In this document: piece by piece, positions 56,262-64,000 of the stretch
Position numbering within the stretch: position 1 is the first letter of the stretch
How the letters are laid out: every line of letters begins with the position of its first letter
NCBI GenBank assembly: GCA_963422445.2
Contig: OY729512.2
Location: 1,550,001-1,614,000 of the forward strand
Direction of reading: 5' to 3'
DNA length: 64,000 bases
Source: G963422445 sp963422445
GTDB lineage: Bacteria; Pseudomonadota; Alphaproteobacteria; Thalassobaculales; Thalassobaculaceae
Notes under the pieces: generated by a model
The model's input: only the letters and a program-made list of their open reading frames with translations
Databases searched by the model: none
Told to the model about the DNA's origin: nothing
Translations under genes and position numbers: made by a program

Positions 56262-57100
56262 GGTCGTGTTGACACTAACGCAGTGCCTCGACGATGAGCG
56301 CGAAGGTGATGAAGCCGAGGAAGATGACGTCGAGCTTGTCGTAGCGTGTGAAGATGCGCCGGAAGCCCTTGAGCCGTCGGAACAGCCGCTCCACCTCATT
56401 GCGGCGTTTGTACAACTGCCGGTCGTATTCCCAGGGCGCGGTACGAGTCCTGAGCGGCGGGACCACTGGCACAAACCCCAGCGCCGACGCCAACCGCCGT
56501 GTCGCGTCGCCTTCGTATGCACGGTCCATCAGCAGGGACCGGGGTGTCTTCTGGCGCCCCAGACGTTCGAGTAGCTTGCGTCCTTCGGGCGCATCCTGGG
56601 CCTGGCCGGCAGACAGCGCGAAGGTCACGGCCGCTCGCTCATCTGCGGCAACCAGATGAACTTTGGTATTCCATCCGCCCCGCGACTTGCCGATGCATTG
56701 CGGACCGTTTTTTTCAGCGCCCCGGCGCCATCGGGATGGACCTTCACGCTGGTGCTGTCCAGCGAGACCACAGCGAGCGTCACATGCACCATCCGCTCGC
56801 GCTGCAGGTGCTCGAAGACCCGCGCGAGCACGCCGTTCTTCGACCACCGGTTCATCCGGGTGTAAACGGTGTGCCACTTGCCGAAGCGAGGCGGCAGTCC
56901 GCGCCACTTGCAGCCGTGCTCGACGACATAGAGGAAGGCATTGAGCACCTGGAGGTTGGACACGGCGACGTTGCCGCGTTGGACCGGCAGATGCGGGGCG
57001 ATGCGTTCGTACTGGGCTTGGCTGAGTTCCATACCGATGACTCGCTGGCGAGGGACCAGCCAACATGATAGCATCATTGAACATTAGTGTGAACACGCCC
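56262..57100 (-). mobile_element. IS5-family (IS427-group-like) element with A7 slippage site
   Basis: 839 bp with ends GGTCGTGTTGACACTAA and (reverse) GGGCGTGTTCACACTAA and TA at both sides (56260-56261 and 57101-57102). Confidence 0.87.
56275..57032 (-). CDS. IS5-family transposase (two frames joined at A7)
   Basis: OrfA starts at 57032 (MELSQAQYERIAPHLPVQRG) and runs to VHPDGAGALKK at the AAAAAAA near 56708-56714. A one-base slip joins it to NGPQCIGKSRGGWNTKVHLV, then MDRAYEGDATRRLASALGFV and RNEVERLFRRLKGFRRIFTR, ending at 56275. Closely resembles the element at 13395-14233. Both parts are otherwise intact. Confidence 0.83.
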
Positions 57101-57212
57101 TAGTCGATGGGCCGGAATAGCTGTTCCGTGTACTGACACACGTAACTGCAGAAACGGCTGGGCTTGCGTTATCTTGCATATTGGGTGCCGGTTGCTCGTC
57201 CGCAGACCCTAG

Positions 57213-58057
57213 ATAGTGTCGTCACGAAATACCAGCCCAGAGCGCCAGACACCGAATCTGCACCGCGGCGAGGAACGATGCGGCATTCTTGGCGTATCGC
57301 GTGGCAATCCCACGCCAGCGCTTGAGCCACAGAAACGCGTTCTCCACCCAATGCCGGTGCCGGTAGAGATGGACATCATACGCTCTGGGGTGCTTGCGGT
57401 TGCGCTTCTGCGGAACCACTGGAATGACTTCATGCTCCTCACAATAAGACAGGATGGCATTCGTGTTATAGGCCTTGTCCGCCAACAAGGACTCGGCATC
57501 TATCCCTTCAATCAGCTCGACCGCTTGACTGCAATCTGCTGCCGTCCCCTCGGTCACCAACACCCGCACCGGCATCCCATGCGCGTCCACAGCCAAGTGC
57601 AGCGTCATGTTCAGCTCCCTTTTGTGCGACCCATCGCCTGAGTGCCACCGCTCGCACCGCTCGCATGGGGATGTACCTTGAGATGACTGGCGTCAATCAT
57701 CAGCCACTCATCGTCCGGCTCATCCACCAGAGGCTCCAGCAACGCCCCCCAGAGCCCCTTGTCCCGCCAGCGACAGAACCGACGATGGGTATTTTTCCAG
57801 TCTCCATAGTCTGGCGGCAAATCACGCCAGAGAGCGCCGGTGCGCAGAATCCAGCAAGACCGCATTAATGAACCGTCGATTATCCTGTGCCACTCCACCC
57901 CAACTTCCCGCTCGACCAGGCAGATGAGGCTCCAACAACAGCCAGACCCTGTCCGAAATGTCGTGACGCCGATGAGCCAATCCCATGAGTCGCCTCCAAG
58001 AACCATCGAGTGAATTCGACAGATAGGACAGATAAACATCACTCATGACGACACTAT
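57213..58057 (-). mobile_element. IS5-family element, 845 bp, full-length parent of the 582-bp derivative
   Basis: Ends ATAGTGTCGTCA and TGACGACACTAT, flanked by CTAG (57209-57212 and 58058-58061). It is the right-hand border of the island. Confidence 0.87.
57222..58048 (-). pseudogene. IS5-family transposase, frame broken near its start
   Basis: Starts MSDVYLSYLSNSLDGSWRRL and proceeds to DNRRFINAV, where one extra base (GTCTTGCTGG against ATCTTCTGG in the derivative) shifts the frame. It continues in a second frame (WILRTGALWRDLPPDYGDWK, then WLMIDASHLKVHPHASGASG). Near 57613 an AAAAGGG sequence allows a -1 shift into the last frame: MTLHLAVDAHGMPVRVLVTE, LLADKAYNTNAILSYCEEHE and WVENAFLWLKRWRGIATRYA. 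The second shift may be programmed; the first looks like mutation. Confidence 0.8.
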
Positions 58058-58190
58058 CTAGCGATATGAAACAGCGTCCCGCAGGACTGTCGGCTGCCGC
58101 GAGAAGCGCTGTGAGAATGTTTGAAGAGATGTTATTGTGCATCGTTCGTTTGGCGGCGGAGTGCTGCCGGTGCAAGGGAGGAGTGCAGTC

Positions 58191-59579
58191 ATGGTGTTGC
58201 AGCCGAATTCCCCGGAGGCCCGGGATGTGGCGTATTTGCTTCATGGATATACGAATTTCCGCCGTCATGAGGCGGAAGGTCCGATGGTGATGGCGCGTGG
58301 TGAGGGTATCCATGTGTGGGACACGTCGGGCAAGCAGTATATCGAGGGTATGGCGGGTTTGTGGTCGACGTCTCTGGGTTTCGGGCATCCGCGTTTGGTT
58401 TCGGCTGCGGTGAAGCAGCTCGAGACATTGGCGTATTATCATCAGTTTGCGCAGAAGTCGCATTTGCCGGGGATCGATCTTGCCGAGAAGCTGATGGCGT
58501 TGGCTCCGGGTGAGATGTCGAAGGTGTTTTTCAACAATTCCGGGTCTGAGGCGAACGACACGGCGATCAAGATCGTCTGGTACTACAACAATGCGCGTGG
58601 TCGTCACGCGAAGAAGAAGATCATTGGCCGGGTGAACGGGTATCACGGGATCACTTTGGCTTCGGCGAGTTTGACCGGGCGGTCTTTGAACCATGCGGGG
58701 TTCGATGCGCCGCTGGATCGGTTTCTGCATGTTGGCAATCCTCACCACTACCGGGAAGCGGCTGCGGGGGAGAGCGAGGAAGCGTTTTCGGATCGTTTGG
58801 CAGCGGAGCTTGATGCTCTGATCGAGTTGGAAGGTGCTGAGACGGTGGCGGCGTTTTGGGCCGAGCCGATCATGGGTGCCGGCGGCGTGATCACGCCGCC
58901 GGCGGGGTATTTCGAGAAGGTTCAGTCGGTTCTCCGCAAGCATGATGTTCTGTTTGTCGCCGACGAGGTGATTTGCGGTTTTTGCCGGACGGGGAATTTT
59001 TGGGGTTCTGAGACCTATGGCATTCGTCCGGATCTTCTGGTCTGCGCCAAGGCGCTGTCATCGAGCTATCTGCCGATTTCGGGGACGCTGATCAGCGATG
59101 ACGTGTATCAGGTGATTGCGGATGCGAGCGCCCGGCTCGGTGTGTTCGGTCACGGCTACACCTATTCGGGTCATCCGGTTGCCGCGGCTGTGGCGCTGGA
59201 GACGCTGGCGATTTACGAGGAGGATCAGGTTCTCGAGCATGTGCGCGCGATTTCGGGGCGTTTTCAGGCGCGTCTTCGGGGCTTTGCAGATCATCCTCTG
59301 GTCGGCGAGGTTCGCGGCGCCGGTCTGGTCGGGGCCAACGAGCTGGTGCGCAACAAGGCGACGAAGGAGCCGTTTGCGGCCTCGGAGGGGGTCGGGGCGC
59401 TGGTCAGCGACCTCTGTGCCGAGCATGGCCTGATCACGCGTCCGGTGGGGGATTCGATGTGCTTCTGCCCGCCGCTGATCATCCGCGAGACCGAGATCGA
59501 CGAGATGTTCGACCGTTACGGCCGGGCGCTCGACGAAGGTCTCGACCGTCTCACCCGACAAGGCACCGCGGTGGCGTAA
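58191..59579 (+). CDS. Class III aminotransferase (omega-amino acid:pyruvate type)
   Basis: 462 residues; the ATG at 58191 has GGGAGGAG upstream. Fold-type I, class III features: GKQYIEGMAGLWSTSLGFGH, FNNSGSEANDTAIKIVWYYN, the PLP aspartate in LFVADEVICGFCRTGNFWG and the PLP lysine in CAKALSSSYLPISG. The family moves amino groups from omega-amino acids or amines (beta-alanine, putrescine, taurine) to pyruvate or a 2-oxo acid. Codon use in the first two thirds is T/G-ending and differs from the neighbours. It sits immediately next to the last IS. Confidence 0.9.
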   Translation: MVLQPNSPEARDVAYLLHGYTNFRRHEAEGPMVMARGEGIHVWDTSGKQYIEGMAGLWSTSLGFGHPRLVSAAVKQLETLAYYHQFAQKSHLPGIDLAEKLMALAPGEMSKVFFNNSGSEANDTAIKIVWYYNNARGRHAKKKIIGRVNGYHGITLASASLTGRSLNHAGFDAPLDRFLHVGNPHHYREAAAGESEEAFSDRLAAELDALIELEGAETVAAFWAEPIMGAGGVITPPAGYFEKVQSVLRKHDVLFVADEVICGFCRTGNFWGSETYGIRPDLLVCAKALSSSYLPISGTLISDDVYQVIADASARLGVFGHGYTYSGHPVAAAVALETLAIYEEDQVLEHVRAISGRFQARLRGFADHPLVGEVRGAGLVGANELVRNKATKEPFAASEGVGALVSDLCAEHGLITRPVGDSMCFCPPLIIRETEIDEMFDRYGRALDEGLDRLTRQGTAVA

Positions 59580-59606
59580 CGGTGCAACTTTCGAACTGAC
59601 ACCTGA

Positions 59607-59641
59607 CCGGACGCCGCCTGGTTCCAATGGGCGGTGTCCGG
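59607..59641 (+). terminator. Hairpin after the aminotransferase gene
   Basis: CCGGACGCCGCC (59607-59618) and GGCGGTGTCCGG (59630-59641) pair with one G-T position around an 11-nt loop, 28 bp after the stop. No T-run follows. Confidence 0.5.
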
Positions 59642-59819
59642 CTTGCAGCAATTGCGTGACTATCGGCCTCATGATGCGAGGGTCGGCTGGAGTCTGGTAG
59701 ATTGCGCCAATTGTCGTCATCGGATCATCTGCGCGAGCCGGGTGATCGACAGTCATGATTGTCCGACACGGTTGATAACCGCCTTCCAATCACATCAACG
59801 GGCTGGAAAGTCGAATTCA

Positions 59820-60701
59820 ATGAGTGCAGGAAAACGTTTGCCCGGAACTCCGAAGCCCCGTCATGTCTGGACCGGGCACGGCGGAATCAGGATCGCCGGT
59901 GACACATGGGGTAACCCCTCTGGCAGACTGGTTATTCTACAGCATGGCGGCGGTCAGACTCGACATTCATGGAAGGGTGCAGGAGAAACACTGGGCAAGG
60001 CAGGATACCATACAGTTGCATTCGATGCGCGCGGTCATGGCGATTCCGACTGGGGCGGCCAAGGTGGTTACGACGTTGATTACATGGTCGATGATCTGGC
60101 TGCAGTTGTCTCAGGGCTCGAAGCGGAGAATCCGATTCTGGTTGGCGCCTCAATGGGTGGCGGAACCAGTCTGGTCGCTGTCGGCGAGGAAAAACTCAAA
60201 GCGTCCGCGCTGGTTCTGGTCGATATGGCGCCGCGCATCGAACCTGAGGGCCAGGCGAAGATTCAGGCTTTCATGAACCAGAAACCGGAAGGGTTTGACA
60301 GCCTCGAGGAGGTTGCTGCGGCGATCGCGAATTACCAGCCGCATCGAAAGCGGCCACGCACTCTCGACGGCTTGGCCAAAAATGTTCGTCTGGCTCCGAA
60401 TGGCAAATATGTATGGCATTGGGATCCGGAACGCCGAAGCCGTCGGCCCGGGATGCTGCATTATCGCGACCGGCTGCGGGCTGCCGCCGACAATCTTGAT
60501 TTGCCGGTGCTTCTGGTTCGTGGCGGCCTGTCCGATGTTCTCAGCGAGGAGGGCGCACAGGAATTTCTCCAGCAATGTCCCCATGCTGAATACGTCAATG
60601 TGACCAATGCCGCGCATATGGTCGCTGGCGACCGGAACGATATCTTCGCCGGTTCGGTGATTGAGTTTTTGCTGCGGGTGGTGCCGAACCATGGCAACTG
60701 A
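59820..60701 (+). CDS. Alpha/beta hydrolase
   Basis: 293 residues; the ATG at 59820 fits the domain start. The fold is shown by LVILQHGGGQTRHSW, DARGHGDSDWGG, the nucleophile elbow VGASMGGGTSLVAVG (serine near residue 112), the acid candidate in LVRGGLSDVLSEE, and the histidine in NAAHMVAGDRND. It is an esterase or lactone/thioester hydrolase, with substrate unknown. Confidence 0.88.
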   Translation: MSAGKRLPGTPKPRHVWTGHGGIRIAGDTWGNPSGRLVILQHGGGQTRHSWKGAGETLGKAGYHTVAFDARGHGDSDWGGQGGYDVDYMVDDLAAVVSGLEAENPILVGASMGGGTSLVAVGEEKLKASALVLVDMAPRIEPEGQAKIQAFMNQKPEGFDSLEEVAAAIANYQPHRKRPRTLDGLAKNVRLAPNGKYVWHWDPERRSRRPGMLHYRDRLRAAADNLDLPVLLVRGGLSDVLSEEGAQEFLQQCPHAEYVNVTNAAHMVAGDRNDIFAGSVIEFLLRVVPNHGN

Positions 60702-60855
60702 TGTTGGCGAGGACAGATCGCCGGCCCTGACGGCGATCCGCATCTATTCCCGGCATGGTGCGGCGCAAAACCTTCGCAGGTGCTCGGGATCCGTGCAGGG
60801 AATTCGCGTTCAAGAGGCCGCCTGAACGAGAAGGATCTGGCCGTGGCAGGTATCG

Positions 60856-62028
60856 TCACGCCGCCAGGGTCAGTATCTCCGTGACCTCGGCAGGGCCCGT
60901 GATTTTCCTGGGATTACGCGGAATCCATGGCGTGTCCATCGATTGTTCGGCGATGCGCTGGAAGTTTTCCGGCCCGATATTGACGGCGTTGAGACTGCGC
61001 GGCATGCCGAGTCCGCCAATAAAGGAGTCAAGGGCGTTTCCAAGGTCTTCCCCAAGCTGTCCCATGGCAGTTGCAACGAGAGCCTGACGCTCGGCGTTGG
61101 CTGTCTTGTTCCACTGCATGACTGAAGGCAGCATGATGCATGACGTATGCCCGTGCGGGACATCGAAAACGGCACCGAGAACATAGCCGATCCCGTGGCT
61201 TGCCCCCATGGGTACGCCGCTCGCGAGCGGCGCCATCGACATCCAGGTTCCCATCTGGCAATCAAGACGCGCGTCGATATCGTCAGGATCTGCTTTCACC
61301 CTGGGCAGGCTCCGGGTTAACAGCGACAAACCGTGCAACGCCTGAGCGTCGCCAAAGGGATGGGCTTCAGCGGAACAGACGCCCTCGACACAATGGTCGA
61401 CGGCCCGCACGCCAGTGGACAGAAACAGCCATTCGGGCGTGTGTATGGTCGATGCGGGGTCGAGAACAACGGCATGCGGCATGATGCCCGGATGGCGGAA
61501 CAGATCCTTGATACGGGTTCTTTCATCCGTGACGCCGGAGATTGCGCTGAACTCGCCGCCGGACAAAGTTGTCGGAACTGTAATTTGCGGCACGGTCAGC
61601 GGATTGATGGGAGGTGGTGCGGCGGTTCCGTCGGGACCGATTACGGCCCGGAGAGAATCCATCTGCTCCGGCCGGGTGATGTCATTGGCGAGGCATAACG
61701 CGACCGCCTTGGCCGCATCGGTGATCGATCCGCCGCCGAAAGTGACGATGATATCCGTGTCGGCCTGTCGCGCGACGTCGGTCGCGGCAATGACATCACT
61801 GCGCGGCGTATGCGGTGTCATGCGGTCGAACGTTCCGACAACCTTGTTGCCGAGGGCGCGGCGCAGTTTTTCGATCTCGTCGGTGTTGCGATTCAACGAA
61901 CCGCTGACCATTAGGAACACGCGTTCAGCGCCGATGCGATTGACCTCTTCTGAAACGGCTTTGTCGGCTGGCACGCCGAAGGTTACCGAGTCCATGCTGC
62001 CGAACGCGACTCGTCCCGAATGTGTCAT
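60856..62028 (-). CDS. Iron-containing alcohol dehydrogenase / maleylacetate reductase family
   Basis: 390 residues. NAD(P) motif VTFGGGSITDAAKAVAL near residue 96; metal ligand region DHCVEGVCSAEAHPFGDAQA near residue 215 and GASHGIGYVLGAVFDVPHGH near residue 275 (histidines as ligands). The pattern is closest to maleylacetate reductases and related iron-type dehydrogenases, which reduce maleylacetate or oxidise alcohols. The gene is 29 bp from the SDR gene on the same strand. Confidence 0.88.
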   Translation of the reverse strand: MTHSGRVAFGSMDSVTFGVPADKAVSEEVNRIGAERVFLMVSGSLNRNTDEIEKLRRALGNKVVGTFDRMTPHTPRSDVIAATDVARQADTDIIVTFGGGSITDAAKAVALCLANDITRPEQMDSLRAVIGPDGTAAPPPINPLTVPQITVPTTLSGGEFSAISGVTDERTRIKDLFRHPGIMPHAVVLDPASTIHTPEWLFLSTGVRAVDHCVEGVCSAEAHPFGDAQALHGLSLLTRSLPRVKADPDDIDARLDCQMGTWMSMAPLASGVPMGASHGIGYVLGAVFDVPHGHTSCIMLPSVMQWNKTANAERQALVATAMGQLGEDLGNALDSFIGGLGMPRSLNAVNIGPENFQRIAEQSMDTPWIPRNPRKITGPAEVTEILTLAA

Positions 62029-62057
62029 CTCTCGCTTCTCCTGTAGGGATTCTAGAT

Positions 62058-62828
62058 CTAGCTGACCGCCGCTTCGGCTACTCCGGCCGAGACATAGCCG
62101 CCGTCAACAAAAAGGATATGGCCGTTGACATAGCCGGCTACCTCTCCGGCGAGGAACAGCGCGGCGTCTGCCATCTCGTCCACGGTGCCGTAACGCCCGG
62201 CGGGAATGAACCTAGTATAGTTGGTGCGGGTATTGTCGGTATGCAGTTTGCGTGTCAATGGTGTGTCCACCGGGCCTGGGCCGATCGCGTTGACGGTTAT
62301 GCCGTATTGTGCTAGATCCCGGGCGCCCTGTCGTGTCAAACCGATCACGGCTGCCTTCGATGTACCATAAGCAAGCCGGTGTTCGCCGGCGCGGGCGCCG
62401 GCAATCGACGCAATATTGATGATGCGGCCGTATTGCTGTTTCACCATATGTCGCGCCGCGGCCTGGGCGCAATAAAACGTGCCGTTGACGTTGACCTGCA
62501 TGACCCGATCGAACTCGTCCCTAGTCACGTCATTGAAATGCGCGAAACTTCCGATGCCTGCGACATTTGCGAGAACATCAATACGACCATGCCTGTCGAC
62601 GGCGTCGTCAATGAGGCGTCGCGCGGCATCGATATCGGTGACGTCGACATCGGCGGCGGTGGCCGCGCCACCACTGGCCACTATCTGTCCGACCGTTGTC
62701 TCCGCGCCTGCAAGATTCCGGTCGGCGACCACCACGGTTGCCCCGTGTTCGGCGAAGAGCGTTGCAATTGCCGCGCCAATTCCACCCGCTGCTCCGGTGA
62801 CGACCGCGATCCTGCTGGCAAGGCGCAT
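62058..62828 (-). CDS. Short-chain dehydrogenase/reductase (SDR)
   Basis: 256 residues, the classical SDR length. Cofactor motif AVVTGAAGGIGAAIATLFAE; NVAG motif; catalytic serine in INIASIAGARAGEHR and YxxxK in LAYGTSKAAVIGLTRQ; C-terminus GYVNGHILFVDGGYVSAG. It oxidises or reduces a hydroxyl/keto group with NAD(P). It is probably cotranscribed with the iron-type dehydrogenase. Confidence 0.92.
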   Translation of the reverse strand: MRLASRIAVVTGAAGGIGAAIATLFAEHGATVVVADRNLAGAETTVGQIVASGGAATAADVDVTDIDAARRLIDDAVDRHGRIDVLANVAGIGSFAHFNDVTRDEFDRVMQVNVNGTFYCAQAAARHMVKQQYGRIINIASIAGARAGEHRLAYGTSKAAVIGLTRQGARDLAQYGITVNAIGPGPVDTPLTRKLHTDNTRTNYTRFIPAGRYGTVDEMADAALFLAGEVAGYVNGHILFVDGGYVSAGVAEAAVS

Positions 62829-63046
62829 GACCTCGTTTCCCGTTATCGTTCAATCCGGTTCATGAAAGAGACTAACCTTGCACTGGCACAGATGAAACTT
62901 CCGATCGGAGAGTACCACGCCAGATACCGGATGACGCGCGCAGGCAGTTGCGCGTGACCTTCGTGAACCATCGGATTGCCGGCTGGCCGCCGGTCCTTTG
63001 GAAATCATGTCATCAGGGCAATCCCGGTAACGCGGCGTCCAGTCCG

Positions 63047-64000
63047 TCACATGGCAACGCTGATTCCGGATCCGGTCGCAACGGCTTTTTCGTAGGCCAG
63101 GGTTGTGAGCGCGAGATCGCCAAGAGGATGCGCCCGGAAGATGAAGGCATTGCGTTCGGCGGCCGTCTCCCGTCCTGGAATCCGGCCTAGCACCAGGCTC
63201 GCGAGATCACCGTCTACAAGAGACGGGTTCACCAGTTTTTTCGGCATTGTCGCTTCTTGCGCGACATCATCGATCACGACGCGCTCGAACCCGACCATTC
63301 CGTCCTGGTGCCAAGGATCGGCAAAGTCCGTGATCGACGTGAAGGATCCGAGTTTGAGCCAACGCGCGTCGACAAAAGGCTTGATATCCTTGCTGGTCGT
63401 TATGGCGCTCACCAGCAGGTCGGCGCCATCCACTACATCTCGCGCTGTCTCGACAACATCGGCGCCGAGCCCCAGTTCGCCAGCGGTCGCGCAAAGGGCG
63501 TCGATGTTCGGTCTGCCGCGTCCGAGGATGCGAATGCGCCGAAGCGGAAACAACGCCGCATAGGCCCGGAGATGGCTCTGTGCCTGAACGCCGGCGCCGA
63601 TGAAGGCTGCCACCGAAGACTCCGGTCTGGCGAGGACTTTCGCAGCCACCGCGCTCAGCCCGGCGGTGCGAACCGCAGTGATCCAGTTGGCATCCATGAC
63701 CGCGACCGGAAGGCCGCTTTCCCCGTCAAGGGCAACAACCAGCCCATTGATGAGCGGCAGACCGGACTGCGGATTCGCAGGATTCAGAGTGACGGTTTTC
63801 ACTGTCAGCAGGGACGGCTCGCTCGCCACCGACAGGGTCGCCATCATGTAACGATCGTCGGGCGGTTGGATCACGGCCTTCGGCGCGTTCCAGACCTTGG
63901 CCTCGGCCTGACTGCGAAACAGGTCTTCAATTCTGTCGACCATGTCGTCGACGGTAATTCCGAGGCCGGCCAAGGTTGTGCCGGACAGGAACAGGATTTT
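63047..64000 (-). CDS. Ornithine cyclodeaminase/mu-crystallin family, start outside the window
   Basis: The frame is open to the right edge; the last nine codons before the edge (KILFLSGTT) fit the family N-terminus, so the start lies just beyond 64000. The Rossmann motif AAFIGAGVQAQSHLRA and the domain pattern MATLSVASEPSLLTVKTVTL with WITAVRTAGLSAVAAK match ornithine cyclodeaminase-like proteins. The family includes ornithine cyclodeaminases, alanine dehydrogenases and cyclic-imine reductases; the exact activity is open. Confidence 0.88.
   Translation of the reverse strand, partial: KILFLSGTTLAGLGITVDDMVDRIEDLFRSQAEAKVWNAPKAVIQPPDDRYMMATLSVASEPSLLTVKTVTLNPANPQSGLPLINGLVVALDGESGLPVAVMDANWITAVRTAGLSAVAAKVLARPESSVAAFIGAGVQAQSHLRAYAALFPLRRIRILGRGRPNIDALCATAGELGLGADVVETARDVVDGADLLVSAITTSKDIKPFVDARWLKLGSFTSITDFADPWHQDGMVGFERVVIDDVAQEATMPKKLVNPSLVDGDLASLVLGRIPGRETAAERNAFIFRAHPLGDLALTTLAYEKAVATGSGISVAM

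Noticed and set aside
1..64000. CRISPR arrays, tRNA and rRNA genes
   Set aside because: No regularly spaced direct repeats, cloverleaf-like sequence or rRNA blocks were recognised by eye.

Overview
The window is GC-rich DNA from what is probably an alphaproteobacterium, perhaps of the Rhodospirillales or a relative. The evidence is a single-cysteine L36, a GlcDEF glycolate oxidase operon, a Ti-type TraA relaxase remnant and dense IS5/IS630 elements. No rRNA, tRNA or CRISPR array was seen, so the lineage call is soft.

Layout. (1) 1-11.8 kb is compact metabolism: a TPP enzyme cut by the left edge, a decayed Cys/Met PLP enzyme, a class II aldolase, an amidohydrolase, a DMT exporter, rpmJ, glcD-glcE-glcF, a TPR protein and a dihydroorotase-type enzyme. 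(2) 11.8-15.1 kb is decayed DNA with remnants of an AbiEi/AbiEii-like pair split by an IS5-family element. (3) 15.1-25.4 kb is metabolism again: an acyl-CoA ligase with a PRISE-type reductase, a MalY/PatB aminotransferase, a DUF2062 membrane protein, and a cluster of two flavin luciferase-like monooxygenases, a DMT exporter, an aldo/keto reductase, a DUF2000 protein and a RidA protein. (4) 25.5-58.1 kb is a transposon-choked accessory island with about twenty insertion elements, many nested or abutting. Its surviving genes are a secreted HNH/Excalibur nuclease, a Fic protein with paired operators, a SOUL lipoprotein, a RelB/ParE-type toxin-antitoxin pair and short hypotheticals. Its broken genes are an Mrr-like nuclease hit by two IS, a tyrosine integrase fragment, a TraA-like relaxase and a VapBC pair. 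(5) 58.2-64 kb is metabolism: a class III aminotransferase, an alpha/beta hydrolase, an iron-type alcohol dehydrogenase, an SDR and an ornithine-cyclodeaminase-like protein cut by the right edge.

The flanks look like peripheral carbon and nitrogen catabolism. The island looks like the wreck of an integrated mobile element (relaxase, integrase, toxin-antitoxin and nuclease remnants) that became a safe landing site for IS. Its history can be read from target duplications: the Mrr-like frame is restored exactly when an IS1595-type element (8-bp duplication) and a 1498-bp element (4-bp duplication) are removed, and an ISAs1-type element lies inside an IS5-type transposase with a 10-bp duplication. 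A 111-bp MITE upstream of fic has the same ends as the IS1595-type element. I saw no clearly new multi-gene system. The best leads are the Fic operators, the MITE/IS1595 relationship, the doubly interrupted nuclease and the ISAs1 element with a DruA-like domain.
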